Assembly: GCA_024233005.1 (NCBI GenBank) | Contig: JACKQE010000025.1 | Location: 1-25,588, forward strand | Length of the DNA: 25,588 bases | Direction of reading: 5' to 3' | DNA from: Akkermansiaceae bacterium | GTDB taxonomy: Bacteria > Verrucomicrobiota > Verrucomicrobiia > Verrucomicrobiales > DEV007 | Shown: in pieces, positions 6,572 through 14,409 of the stretch | Position numbering within the stretch: the stretch's first letter is position 1 | Layout: each line of letters begins with the position of its first letter | Notes under the pieces: model-generated | Told to the model about the DNA's origin: nothing | Seen by the model: only the letters and a program-made list of their open reading frames with translations | Database searches by the model: none | Translations under genes and position numbers: made by a program

Positions 6572-9226
6572 ATGAAGGAAACACGTCCCCTCATGGCTCT
6601 CTTGACCGGTGCCCTTACCGTGGGATTGGGCTTCGCCCAGATCGCCCAGCAAAATCCGGCGGCATCAAAAAGTCCCCAACCCGGGGCCCAGCCCTCTCCC
6701 AAGGCGTCCGGAAATACCGCGCCCCTGGCCAAAGCAAAAGGAAAAGGCAACGCAACAGGCAAAGGCCAAGCGAAGGGACCGGCGGTTCCTGCCCTGCCCG
6801 ATCCGATGCCATTTCTGGGAACGCCGGCGGTATCCCGGGATGACCGCGTGCAGCGGGACTTCCCGGTCCCGGTGCGCGATGCCCGGGGCACGGTCTGGGT
6901 GGCGTATCTGGAACATGACGGCACTGCCGACCGGCTCGTTCTGGCCCGGCAGACCGCGGCAGGCCTGGAGACCATGACCACGCTCAGTGACACCCCGGGA
7001 GTGCTGCACCAGCCGGCTCTGGCGGCGATCCCCGATGGCACGATCTGGGCTTTCTGGGGACAGGTGGGTGGGGATGACGTGATGCATTTGCGCGCGAGAT
7101 CGTTCCGGGGGGATCGTCCCGGACCGGTGCTCAGTCTGGCGGAGAATGGGGGCGGGAGCGACACGTTCGCTCACGCCGCGGTGAGTGCGAAGGGACGCCT
7201 CGGAGTGGTCTGGCAGTCGCTCCGCGGCGGGGAAGGGGATATTTATGCCCGATTCCTCGATCCCGGAGCCTCCGATTGGTCGGCCGAGATTGCCGTGGCC
7301 AGCGGCAAAGGCGGGGATTGGGAGCCCCGGCTGGCCTTTGATGCCAAGGGAGAAGCCTGGGTGGTCTACGACAGCTCGCGCGGCAATGAATTCAATGTTT
7401 ACCTCGCCCAACTTTCCGGGGACACCGTCGTGGCGACACATCCGATCGGGGCCAGCGCCGCCTACGAAGCGAGGGCCACGCTGCTGTCCGACCAGGCGGG
7501 GACGGGATTCTGGATCGCGGCGGAACGGGGACGCGAACGCTGGGGGTTGGATGTGCGGGGGCACAATCCCAACGATGGGTTCAATGCGCAGAAGCGCCTG
7601 CTCTTCGGGCATTTTGACACCGGATCGGCCGTCTTCACGGAGATCGACCCCGGCGCGGCGGGGCACGCGCTCGCCAAGGACCTGCCGGTGAACCTGCCGG
7701 CGTTGGGGCTCGATGCGAAGGGGAACCCGTGGATGGCCTACCGGTTTTACGCCAATCTCTGGTGGGGGATCGCGGTGACGCACTATGACCTTTCGGCAAA
7801 GACCTGGAGTGTGCCGCGGTTGATTCCGGAGAGTACGTTCGGCCAGGATCGGCGGTCCTTTTTTGTGCCTGGAGCCACGGGACAACTCTCCCTGGTCTGG
7901 CCGTCGGATGGAAGGAACACCAAGAAATCGCTCATAGCGGGCGTGCACCTGGCCGCGCTCGACACGGAGGCGGCCTTGCCTGTGGTCACCGCTCCGCCTC
8001 CGACGCCCGTGGCGAAACCGGGGGCGCGCCTGAATCCGGACACTCCGGAGCGGGACCGGGATGACCACCATGTCTGGGAAAGGGGAGGCAAGCGCTGGAC
8101 CCTGGTCTGGGGTGATGTGCACCGGCACACCGACATTTCCAATTGCCGCACCGGATACGACGGGTGTATTGCTGAGCATTTTCGTTATGCCTACGACATG
8201 GCCAAGCTTGATTTCCTCGGCACGTCTGACCACACCGACATCGCGAAGATTTACGATCCCTACGAATGGTGGCACAACCAACGGATGGCGGACGCTTTCC
8301 ACGCCCCGGGACGGTTCAATGCCCTCTATGTCTATGAGCGGGAACAACGCTGGCCCTGGGGGCACCGCAATGTGGTTTTCGCCCAGCGGGGCGGTCCCAT
8401 CGTCTACATCCAGCGGGCCAACTACCGCAATTCCCCCTGGCAGGCGCTCTATCCCGTGGAAGCCGGATTGGGCGAAATCGAGCCGGCGGAATTGTGGAAA
8501 GTGCTCCGGGCCTATGGGAAGCCGCTTGCCATCGTGAGCCACACCGGCGCCACCGGCATGGGGACGGACTGGGGCAAGTATGACCAGATCGACGCCACGC
8601 TGGAGAACACCGTGGAGATTTACCAGGGCGCGCGCGTCAGCTACGAGGGGATCGGAGCGCCCCAGCCGACGGTCGGTCTGCGGGTCAAGGAAGCCTACAC
8701 CGCGGACTCCGGTGGCAAATCACCCGCTCCACCGGGGCCGATTGTGGACTTTGGGCCCCATGCGGCCGGGGTTTATCAGAATGCCCTGTCCTTGGGGCAC
8801 AAACTGGGCATTTTCTGCAGCTCCGACCACATCTCGCAGCACGTCTCCTACGGCGGGGTCTATGTGGAAGAGAATACCCGCGAAGGGATCGTGGCAGGTT
8901 TGCGGGAGCGCCGAAGCATGGCGGCCACGGACAAGATCTATCTGGAGTTCACCTGTGGCGGGCATCCCATGGGGGCAGCTTTCGAATCCAAGGAGAAGCC
9001 CGTTTATGCGGTGCGCGTCGAGGGCACGGCGCCTCTCGCCAAGGTCACGCTGGTCTGCAATGAGAAGGTGCGTCACGAATTCACCGTCGACGGATCGAAG
9101 GACTTCTCCGGTCAATGGACCGACGAGTCCCCGGCGGAAGGCGAGAACCGTTGCTACCTGCGGGTCGAGCAAACCGATGGCAACATGGCCTGGGCATCAC
9201 CCGTCTGGGTGCGGTGGAATCCGTGA
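6572..9226 (+). CDS. Secreted DUF3604 (PHP-like) protein with N-terminal propeller-like repeats
   Basis: The 884-residue protein starts at ATG 6572, chosen because MKETRPLMALLTGALTVGLG is a clean signal peptide; the open frame extends upstream from a TTG without signal character. A Lys/Gly/Ala-rich low-complexity linker (about 30-72) follows. Residues about 85-470 contain repeated units with WVAYLE, WAFWGQ, GVVWQS, WVVYDS and WMAYRF cores, resembling beta-propeller blades of sialidase-like proteins. The C-terminal part (about 510-884) matches DUF3604: GDVHRHTD (His517, His519), SDHTD (Asp553, His554), SHTG (His657) and CSSDHISQH (Asp752, His753, His757), the metal-ligand pattern of the PHP superfamily. 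PHP proteins are metal-dependent phosphoesterases, but the DUF3604 substrate is unknown. It acts outside the cytoplasm. It converges with the minus-strand MetE-like gene 39 bases downstream. Confidence 0.8.
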   Translation: MKETRPLMALLTGALTVGLGFAQIAQQNPAASKSPQPGAQPSPKASGNTAPLAKAKGKGNATGKGQAKGPAVPALPDPMPFLGTPAVSRDDRVQRDFPVPVRDARGTVWVAYLEHDGTADRLVLARQTAAGLETMTTLSDTPGVLHQPALAAIPDGTIWAFWGQVGGDDVMHLRARSFRGDRPGPVLSLAENGGGSDTFAHAAVSAKGRLGVVWQSLRGGEGDIYARFLDPGASDWSAEIAVASGKGGDWEPRLAFDAKGEAWVVYDSSRGNEFNVYLAQLSGDTVVATHPIGASAAYEARATLLSDQAGTGFWIAAERGRERWGLDVRGHNPNDGFNAQKRLLFGHFDTGSAVFTEIDPGAAGHALAKDLPVNLPALGLDAKGNPWMAYRFYANLWWGIAVTHYDLSAKTWSVPRLIPESTFGQDRRSFFVPGATGQLSLVWPSDGRNTKKSLIAGVHLAALDTEAALPVVTAPPPTPVAKPGARLNPDTPERDRDDHHVWERGGKRWTLVWGDVHRHTDISNCRTGYDGCIAEHFRYAYDMAKLDFLGTSDHTDIAKIYDPYEWWHNQRMADAFHAPGRFNALYVYEREQRWPWGHRNVVFAQRGGPIVYIQRANYRNSPWQALYPVEAGLGEIEPAELWKVLRAYGKPLAIVSHTGATGMGTDWGKYDQIDATLENTVEIYQGARVSYEGIGAPQPTVGLRVKEAYTADSGGKSPAPPGPIVDFGPHAAGVYQNALSLGHKLGIFCSSDHISQHVSYGGVYVEENTREGIVAGLRERRSMAATDKIYLEFTCGGHPMGAAFESKEKPVYAVRVEGTAPLAKVTLVCNEKVRHEFTVDGSKDFSGQWTDESPAEGENRCYLRVEQTDGNMAWASPVWVRWNP

Positions 9227-9265
9227 AGGGGCGGTCCCGCTGCCGGGAAAGGCCACGGGCCCGGG

Positions 9266-10273
9266 TCAATGTCCGCCCAGATAGAGATCGCGGCCCTTGA
9301 CGAGGGCTTCGAGCTTGCGGTCGGTGATGCTGCGCTTGAGCATCCAGAATCCGCAGTCCGGGTGGACGTAGGCGATCCGCTCCGGCCCGAGCACGGCGGC
9401 GGCCGTCTCTATGCGGCGCGCGACTTCTTCCGGGGTTTCGATATGGTTGACTTTGATGTCGATGACCCCGATGCCCAGTCCGATGCGACGGTCGATGTCC
9501 TTCAAGGCCTGCAGGTCGTCCTGGGGTCGGTGGGCCAGCTCGAGGACCAAATGGTCGCAGCGCAGGGCATTGAGAAACTCCACCAAAGCGCTCCAGGCTC
9601 CCCGCTGAATCGTCTGGCCACCGTAGTTGCCGAAACAGAAATGGACGGCTTTGTGAACGCGGACCTGGTCCAGGATCCGGTTGATCGCGGCGGCGGCGAT
9701 GGGGGCATTCTCCGGGCTGCCGGGAATGTTGGCCTCGTCGATCTGGACGCAATCACAATTCAAGTCCGCGACTTGGGCGGCGAGGAGATCCCCGATGGCC
9801 AGGCAGAGGGCGTCGAAGTCTCCGTAATGGTCATCGAGCAGGGTCCGGGCCAGCATGTAGGGGCTGGTCAGGGTGAACTTGAGCGGACCGGAAGTGGTGC
9901 TGCGGGATCGGGCGCAGGCTGAGACAAGGTCGAGGGTGCCTTCGGTGAGGGCTTCACGGACCACGCCGGCCGGAGCATTGCGCCAAGCGAAATCCTGCCG
10001 GGCACGGAACCGGGCGGCGTCGGTGACGCCGACGCGGGAATCGATACCTCCGAACTGGCGCGTGAAATACTCGATCATCCCGTTGGTGTCCGGGTGGTCG
10101 GGATCAAACCGGTACAGTTCCCCGTCGGTGGGGAGATCGATGCCGGCGCGGGTCTGGGTGCCGATGACCACGGCCGTGGCATCGAGCACCGCCTGGGAGG
10201 TGCGGGCCTGCAGGAGCCATTCAATGGGGGAATACGAGCCGACCGTGGTCGTCTGGAGCAGTGGCATGGGCAT
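9266..10273 (-). CDS. Stand-alone cobalamin-independent methionine synthase-like (MetE C-terminal domain) protein
   Basis: This 335-residue protein matches only the catalytic C-terminal half of MetE; full MetE has about 750 residues. The zinc ligand pattern is intact: HFC (His211, Cys213), Glu245 in LELAH, and Cys307 in HPDCG. QIDEA (177-181) matches the MetE segment that binds substrate, and the start TTTVGSY is typical of short MetE-like proteins. Such proteins act as core methionine synthases with alternative methyl donors, or as related thiol methyl- or alkyltransferases such as epoxyalkane:coenzyme M transferase; the sequence alone does not choose. ATG 10273 is used (ATG 10267 is equally possible); an upstream TTG in frame is less likely. 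It is transcribed divergently from the 10470 gene. No other methionine genes or riboswitch are visible. Confidence 0.8.
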   Translation of the reverse strand: MPMPLLQTTTVGSYSPIEWLLQARTSQAVLDATAVVIGTQTRAGIDLPTDGELYRFDPDHPDTNGMIEYFTRQFGGIDSRVGVTDAARFRARQDFAWRNAPAGVVREALTEGTLDLVSACARSRSTTSGPLKFTLTSPYMLARTLLDDHYGDFDALCLAIGDLLAAQVADLNCDCVQIDEANIPGSPENAPIAAAAINRILDQVRVHKAVHFCFGNYGGQTIQRGAWSALVEFLNALRCDHLVLELAHRPQDDLQALKDIDRRIGLGIGVIDIKVNHIETPEEVARRIETAAAVLGPERIAYVHPDCGFWMLKRSITDRKLEALVKGRDLYLGGH

Positions 10274-10388
10274 GGCGGAAGGTGACTGAAGTGATGGCAC
10301 CCTAGAACTGGGTCCCGGAAATTGCAATGTTTCTGCAAATTCGGAGATCGGCCGGATCCGGTCCGGGCAATGCCCTCAGAGCGCCTCG

Positions 10389-10422
10389 CAGATTCAACTT
10401 TGCGACAATATTCGCGAATCTG
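10389..10422. promoter_or_regulatory. Inverted repeat in divergent intergenic region, possible operator
   Basis: CAGATTC (10389-10395) and GAATCTG (10416-10422) are exact reverse complements separated by 20 bases. The inner part contains TTCGCGAA (10411-10418), itself a perfect palindrome overlapping the right arm. The element lies between two divergent genes (starts at 10273 and 10470), where a regulator could control both. No known operator consensus is matched. Confidence 0.25.
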
Positions 10423-10469
10423 TTTCCCATGCTTGCAGAGAGCGGGGCCGGGGGTAAATTACGGTTCTG

Positions 10470-10763
10470 ATGAATTTAAACGCATTTCTGGAATCTGTGC
10501 GTGCTGACCCGGCTCCGCTGGAGGAAATGACTGGTGAAATGAAGGCACTCTGGTTGTGCCGGAATTCCCGTTGGCATGAAGCGCATGAAATCGCCCAAGA
10601 CATTGATACACCGCTGGGTTTCCGGATTCACGCCCTGCTGCACCTCATGGAAGGCGACATCGGAAATGCCGGTTACTGGTATGCGAAGGCCGGCAGACCG
10701 GTGCGGGGCACTCAGGACATCGACGCCGAATGGGATGACTTGGCTCGCACGGTGTGTGCGTGA
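10470..10763 (+). CDS. Conserved small hypothetical protein
   Basis: A 97-residue soluble protein with no signal peptide. It contains SRWHEAHEIAQDID, then HALLHLMEGDIGNAGYWY and a short Asp/Glu-rich end, which looks like a small helical fold. I recall similar small proteins (WHEAHE followed by GNAGYWY) of unknown function in diverse bacteria; this is recollection, not a search. The conserved His, Glu and aromatic residues are suggestive but prove no activity. ATG 10470 is the first plausible start; a weak TAAATT sits just ahead (10455-10460), so the message may be nearly leaderless. The next gene begins 32 bases downstream, or overlaps if its GTG start is used, so it probably heads the 10470-17428 run. 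Confidence 0.7.
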   Translation: MNLNAFLESVRADPAPLEEMTGEMKALWLCRNSRWHEAHEIAQDIDTPLGFRIHALLHLMEGDIGNAGYWYAKAGRPVRGTQDIDAEWDDLARTVCA

Positions 10764-10795
10764 AACTCGAGGAATCCTCCGGCATCGTTCGGAAC

Positions 10796-13612
10796 ATGGG
10801 AGAGGCAGCGAAGGCAAGGGCAGCAGCTAGATCAAACGGAATGGGGATGCATCTGCCAGACCTCGAGGAATACACCTACGAGGAATTCATTGCCGAGGAT
10901 GCCTTTGGGTTCACCTTCCGGACCGATTTCCTCGGTAGAGAATCGCGGGCTTTGAAGGTCCTGAAAACGCTGGCCATCCAGCCGGAAGTGCTGGGGCCGG
11001 TGCTGGAAAAACTGGCGACTTCGCCGACCCATCCCAATGTCGTCGAGTTGGTCGATGTCGATTTTTCCGAGATGCCCTGCTTTTACGCCACGCCGGTCTA
11101 CGGGCGGCGCAGCTCTTCGACCGGTCGATGGGTCATCCCCACGTTGGAGGGGATGATGGCGGGCCTGCCGCAGGCGGAAGCGATGGCGGTGATTGAGCAG
11201 CTTTCTTCGGGCATGGCCCATCTCCACCGGGTCGGCGTGGCTCATCTCGGGTTGCGGCCGGCCAATCTGCTCATTGTCGTCGGAGAGGACGGCAATGCCT
11301 GCATCAAAATTGCCAATGCCGGGCAGGGCTACAGCTCTGAACTCTACTGTCTCGAGCTCGGAGATATGGGATTCTACACCAGCCCGGAGCAGCTTGGGGC
11401 CGCGCCGTCCTCCGCTCCGATTGATGGAAAGTGTGCCGATGTCTATGCCTTTGGCGTCATCGCCTACCGGCTCCTCACCGGCCAAATGCCCCGCCTCGCG
11501 GAACTCCACGCGGAGTGGAAAAATGGTTCCCACTCGGAGTGGGATTTTGACGATCCCCAGCTCTATATCGACCACCTCGATGCCTCAGGCCCGATCACTT
11601 GGCCTTCGGACTTTGGCGGCAGGGCGGATCAGGCCCGGCGTGATCTGATCGGACAATGCCTTTCCCTCCATGCCCATGAACGGCCGGCTGACATGCGTGA
11701 AGTCCACGCCGCGCTGGAGGCCATCCTGCAGGAGGAGACGCTCGACGCCGAGCGTGCCCAACTGACCGAAGAACTGGCCCAGGTGCGGCAGCGTCTGGAT
11801 GCGCAACTCCGCACCGCCGAAGAGGCCGCCCGCGAGTTGGAGACGCAGAAGCGGGAGTTTGCGGAACGCGAGCGGCAGCTCATCAGCGAGAACAAGCGGC
11901 GGATCGAGGAAGCCGTCGCCGAAAAAGGGCCGCCGGTCAAAGTCATCCCGGGAGGTGTCAGGCCTTTTTGGCGGAGAGCCGCGATCGGGATGTCCTTCCT
12001 CTCGCTCCTCGTGACGGCAGTCGCCGTGATGCTGGGATTGGGGTATGGCACCAGCAAAAAAGAAGCGGACCAGATGGCGCAGGATCTCGCCGCGTTGCAG
12101 AAGATTCGCCAGCAGTTGGAAGCCAACCAGAACGCCTTGAATCAAAGCCTGACCCAGAACGTGCAGGAGAGGGCGAAGGCCGATGCGGAGGCCCTGGCCA
12201 ATGCGAACGCGAAAGAGCTGCTGGCCCAGAGCAATGCCCAGACGCGCACCATGATGCGGCTGACCCAGCGCAACACAGATCTCTTTTTTCAGGCTCTTTT
12301 CAAAAACCGGGAAAGCGATGTGCCCGGTTTCCGGTCCGAGCGGACCCAGTTGCTGGCGGAGGCCCGCGTTTATTACGGTCAGATCATCAAACTGTTCGCC
12401 AATGAACCGGACTTTGTCCTCACCGTGGCGAGTGCGCACCGGTTCGCCGGATTGATCGACCAAGAGCAGGGGCACCTCACGGAAGCGGCCACGCATTTTC
12501 AGGATGCCTACCGGCTGATGGATCAGGTAAAGCAAAATTGGAGCACCCCCGACGCCGATTTCCTCGAATCCCTGGCAGACACCCAGCGGAATCTCGCAAA
12601 AATTCAATCCGAAACCGGGGTGCCGGCAGACCGCGTGCTGATGCTGCTGAATGCCTCCAGTGAGAATTGGCGCCAACTCATGGCCGTGCGCCGCGGACAG
12701 GAGAACCGGTGGCTCCGGGAGCAGGCTACGAACCGGCTCATCGAATCAGACATCTTCAGCCGTCAGGGCGCGCGGGACAGTGCCCTCAAAGCGGTCAGTC
12801 AAGCGGTCGACATTCTGGTCCCACTGCGGGAAAAGGAACCCAACAATGACCTCACTCTGGGGGCCCTGGGGCTTGCATTCACTTCTTTGGGGGATCTGCT
12901 CTACGAGTCCGGGAAGCTGGAGGAAGCCCAGGAAGCCCTGAATCAGGGCGGAGCGGCGCTTTCGGCCGCGGTGCGTTCAAATGGGGCGGCGGACTCCCAC
13001 CAGTTCGCGCTGGCGAAAAATCTGGCTCTGCTCGGGCAGATCACGGGGGATCCGGAAAAAACCAATGATGCCGCCCATCTTCTGGCGCGGTTGGTGGCGG
13101 GGAACCCGTCGAACCTGGAATATCCCGCTTTGCTCGCCCGCTGCTATGGCCACCTCGCCGAGCGCCAACGGGACGGCGGACAGATCGCCCAGGCTCTGGA
13201 GCTGGAGCGCAAAGCCGTGGACCAACTGCGGAAGCTGGTCAAGGTCTCCGGCGATAATCTGTCGGCCAGCCTGCGCTGGGAAATGGGAAACCGGCTTTCC
13301 CATTACAGTGAAGTCCTGAGCGACTCCCAAAATCATGCGGAAGCTTTCAAGGCCGCCCAGGAAGGCATCACCTACATCAGTCCCTTGGTCACCTCCAATC
13401 CTTCCAACCGGGACTTTCTGGTGCTCCGCGCCACCCTTCTGGGGCGGGCCGGGGATTCTGCCAAATCACTCAACCACAAGCCGGAAGCCGCTGCTTTCTA
13501 CCAGGAGGCGATGAAGGACTGGGTGGAGCTGGTGAAGATGAACCAGAGTGATCAGCAGGCGGTCATGGGTATCGATTGGGCGAAGGGAAGGCTTGCGGAG
13601 ACCCAGCAATGA
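10796..13612 (+). CDS. Pseudokinase with coiled coil, one TM segment and TPR-like C terminus
   Basis: The 938-residue protein has a Ser/Thr-kinase-like fold at about 15-315. It keeps the VAIK-type lysine (Lys54, in ALKVL), the catalytic-loop Asn (Asn157), the SPEQ segment (Glu198) and DVYAFG (Asp215). The catalytic HRD is HLG (150-152) and the DFG is NAG (174-176), so both essential aspartates are lost and phosphotransfer is unlikely. A charged coiled coil (about 320-385), one TM segment (about 395-420), a second Gln/Ala/Asn-rich coiled region and a TPR-like helical array (about 500-935) follow. The kinase-like part should be cytoplasmic and the repeats outside. A scaffolding or signal-relay role is inferred. 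ATG 10796 is chosen; GTG 10754, or ATG 10841/10847, are possible. Its stop overlaps the next start (ATGA). Confidence 0.8.
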   Translation: MGEAAKARAAARSNGMGMHLPDLEEYTYEEFIAEDAFGFTFRTDFLGRESRALKVLKTLAIQPEVLGPVLEKLATSPTHPNVVELVDVDFSEMPCFYATPVYGRRSSSTGRWVIPTLEGMMAGLPQAEAMAVIEQLSSGMAHLHRVGVAHLGLRPANLLIVVGEDGNACIKIANAGQGYSSELYCLELGDMGFYTSPEQLGAAPSSAPIDGKCADVYAFGVIAYRLLTGQMPRLAELHAEWKNGSHSEWDFDDPQLYIDHLDASGPITWPSDFGGRADQARRDLIGQCLSLHAHERPADMREVHAALEAILQEETLDAERAQLTEELAQVRQRLDAQLRTAEEAARELETQKREFAERERQLISENKRRIEEAVAEKGPPVKVIPGGVRPFWRRAAIGMSFLSLLVTAVAVMLGLGYGTSKKEADQMAQDLAALQKIRQQLEANQNALNQSLTQNVQERAKADAEALANANAKELLAQSNAQTRTMMRLTQRNTDLFFQALFKNRESDVPGFRSERTQLLAEARVYYGQIIKLFANEPDFVLTVASAHRFAGLIDQEQGHLTEAATHFQDAYRLMDQVKQNWSTPDADFLESLADTQRNLAKIQSETGVPADRVLMLLNASSENWRQLMAVRRGQENRWLREQATNRLIESDIFSRQGARDSALKAVSQAVDILVPLREKEPNNDLTLGALGLAFTSLGDLLYESGKLEEAQEALNQGGAALSAAVRSNGAADSHQFALAKNLALLGQITGDPEKTNDAAHLLARLVAGNPSNLEYPALLARCYGHLAERQRDGGQIAQALELERKAVDQLRKLVKVSGDNLSASLRWEMGNRLSHYSEVLSDSQNHAEAFKAAQEGITYISPLVTSNPSNRDFLVLRATLLGRAGDSAKSLNHKPEAAAFYQEAMKDWVELVKMNQSDQQAVMGIDWAKGRLAETQQ

Positions 13613-14409
13613 CGCTAAGAACGCCCATGGATCTCGCCTCCCTCGACATTGATCGCCTCAAAGAAATTGCCCTGCGGGCTGGAGAGGCGGTGATGGCGGT
13701 CTATCAGAGCGAATTTGCCGTGGAGCACAAAGACGACCGCTCCCCGCTCACGGAAGCGGACCGTCGCTCCAACGAAGTCATTCTTGCCGGACTGAAGGAA
13801 ACCTGGCCGGAGGTGCCCGTGATCTCCGAGGAGACCAAGGCGCTGCCTTGGCAGGAACGACGTGATTGGGAGTGGTTCTGGCTGGTGGATCCATTGGACG
13901 GAACCAAGGAATTCATCAAACGGAACGGCGAATTCACCGTGAACATTGCTCTGGTGCACCAAGGCGTGCCGGTGGCCGGCGTCGTCGGGCAGCCGGTGAC
14001 GGGAAGGCTTTATTGGGCGGTCTCCGGACGGGGCGCCTGGAGGATTTCGGCCGACTCTGAAGAACCGGTCCGGATCGGGGGAAGTCGGCATTACCGGGAG
14101 CTGGATCACGTTTCCGTCGTCGGCAGCCGTTCCCACCTTTCGCCGGAAGTCGGTGCCTTTGTCCAAGGGCTGGAGGAGGAAGGCAAAGTGGTGACCTTCC
14201 GCTCCTCGGGAAGCTCATTGAAACTGTGCCTCGTGGCGGAGGGGGCGGCCGACGTATACCCTCGTCTTGGCCCCACGATGGAATGGGACACCGCCGCCGC
14301 CGATGCGGTGGCCCGGGAAGCAGGGCGCCGGGTGCTCGATTGGGAGACCCGTGAACCGTTGCGCTACAACAAGGAAAATCTCCTCAATCCATGGTTCGTG
14401 GTGGAATAA
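13609..14409 (+). CDS. cysQ: 3'(2'),5'-bisphosphate nucleotidase / inositol monophosphatase family
   Basis: The 266-residue protein has the full metal-binding set of the family: SEE (Glu74, Glu75), WLVDPLDGTKEF (Asp94, Asp97) and MEWDTAA (Asp227), together with TEADRRSN near 48-55. The DPLDGTKEF form and length fit CysQ, which hydrolyses 3'-phosphoadenosine 5'-phosphate to AMP and phosphate and so clears a by-product of sulfate assimilation; these enzymes use Mg2+ and are inhibited by Li+. A related inositol-phosphate or sugar-phosphate substrate is possible. ATG 13609 overlaps the pseudokinase stop by four bases, and a second ATG lies at 13627. The 3' end overlaps the glycosyltransferase gene by 19 bases. 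No sulfate genes are nearby, so co-transcription may reflect chromosomal packing rather than pathway. Confidence 0.88.
   Translation: MTLRTPMDLASLDIDRLKEIALRAGEAVMAVYQSEFAVEHKDDRSPLTEADRRSNEVILAGLKETWPEVPVISEETKALPWQERRDWEWFWLVDPLDGTKEFIKRNGEFTVNIALVHQGVPVAGVVGQPVTGRLYWAVSGRGAWRISADSEEPVRIGGSRHYRELDHVSVVGSRSHLSPEVGAFVQGLEEEGKVVTFRSSGSSLKLCLVAEGAADVYPRLGPTMEWDTAAADAVAREAGRRVLDWETREPLRYNKENLLNPWFVVE

Noticed and set aside
6665..8542. Minus-strand open frame of about 625 codons opposite the DUF3604 gene
   Set aside because: The + strand has a signal peptide and metal-binding motifs; the antisense translation shows no family features and is rich in Arg, Gly and Pro.
9227..9265. Hairpin-like GGCC/GGCC pairing between the convergent genes
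   Set aside because: Only four base pairs with no T run; expected by chance at this GC content.
10433..10460. Sigma-70-like promoter TTGCAG / 16 bases / TAAATT before the 97-residue gene
   Set aside because: Only three of six and four of six bases match consensus, and the promoter consensus of this phylum is uncertain. Too weak to annotate.
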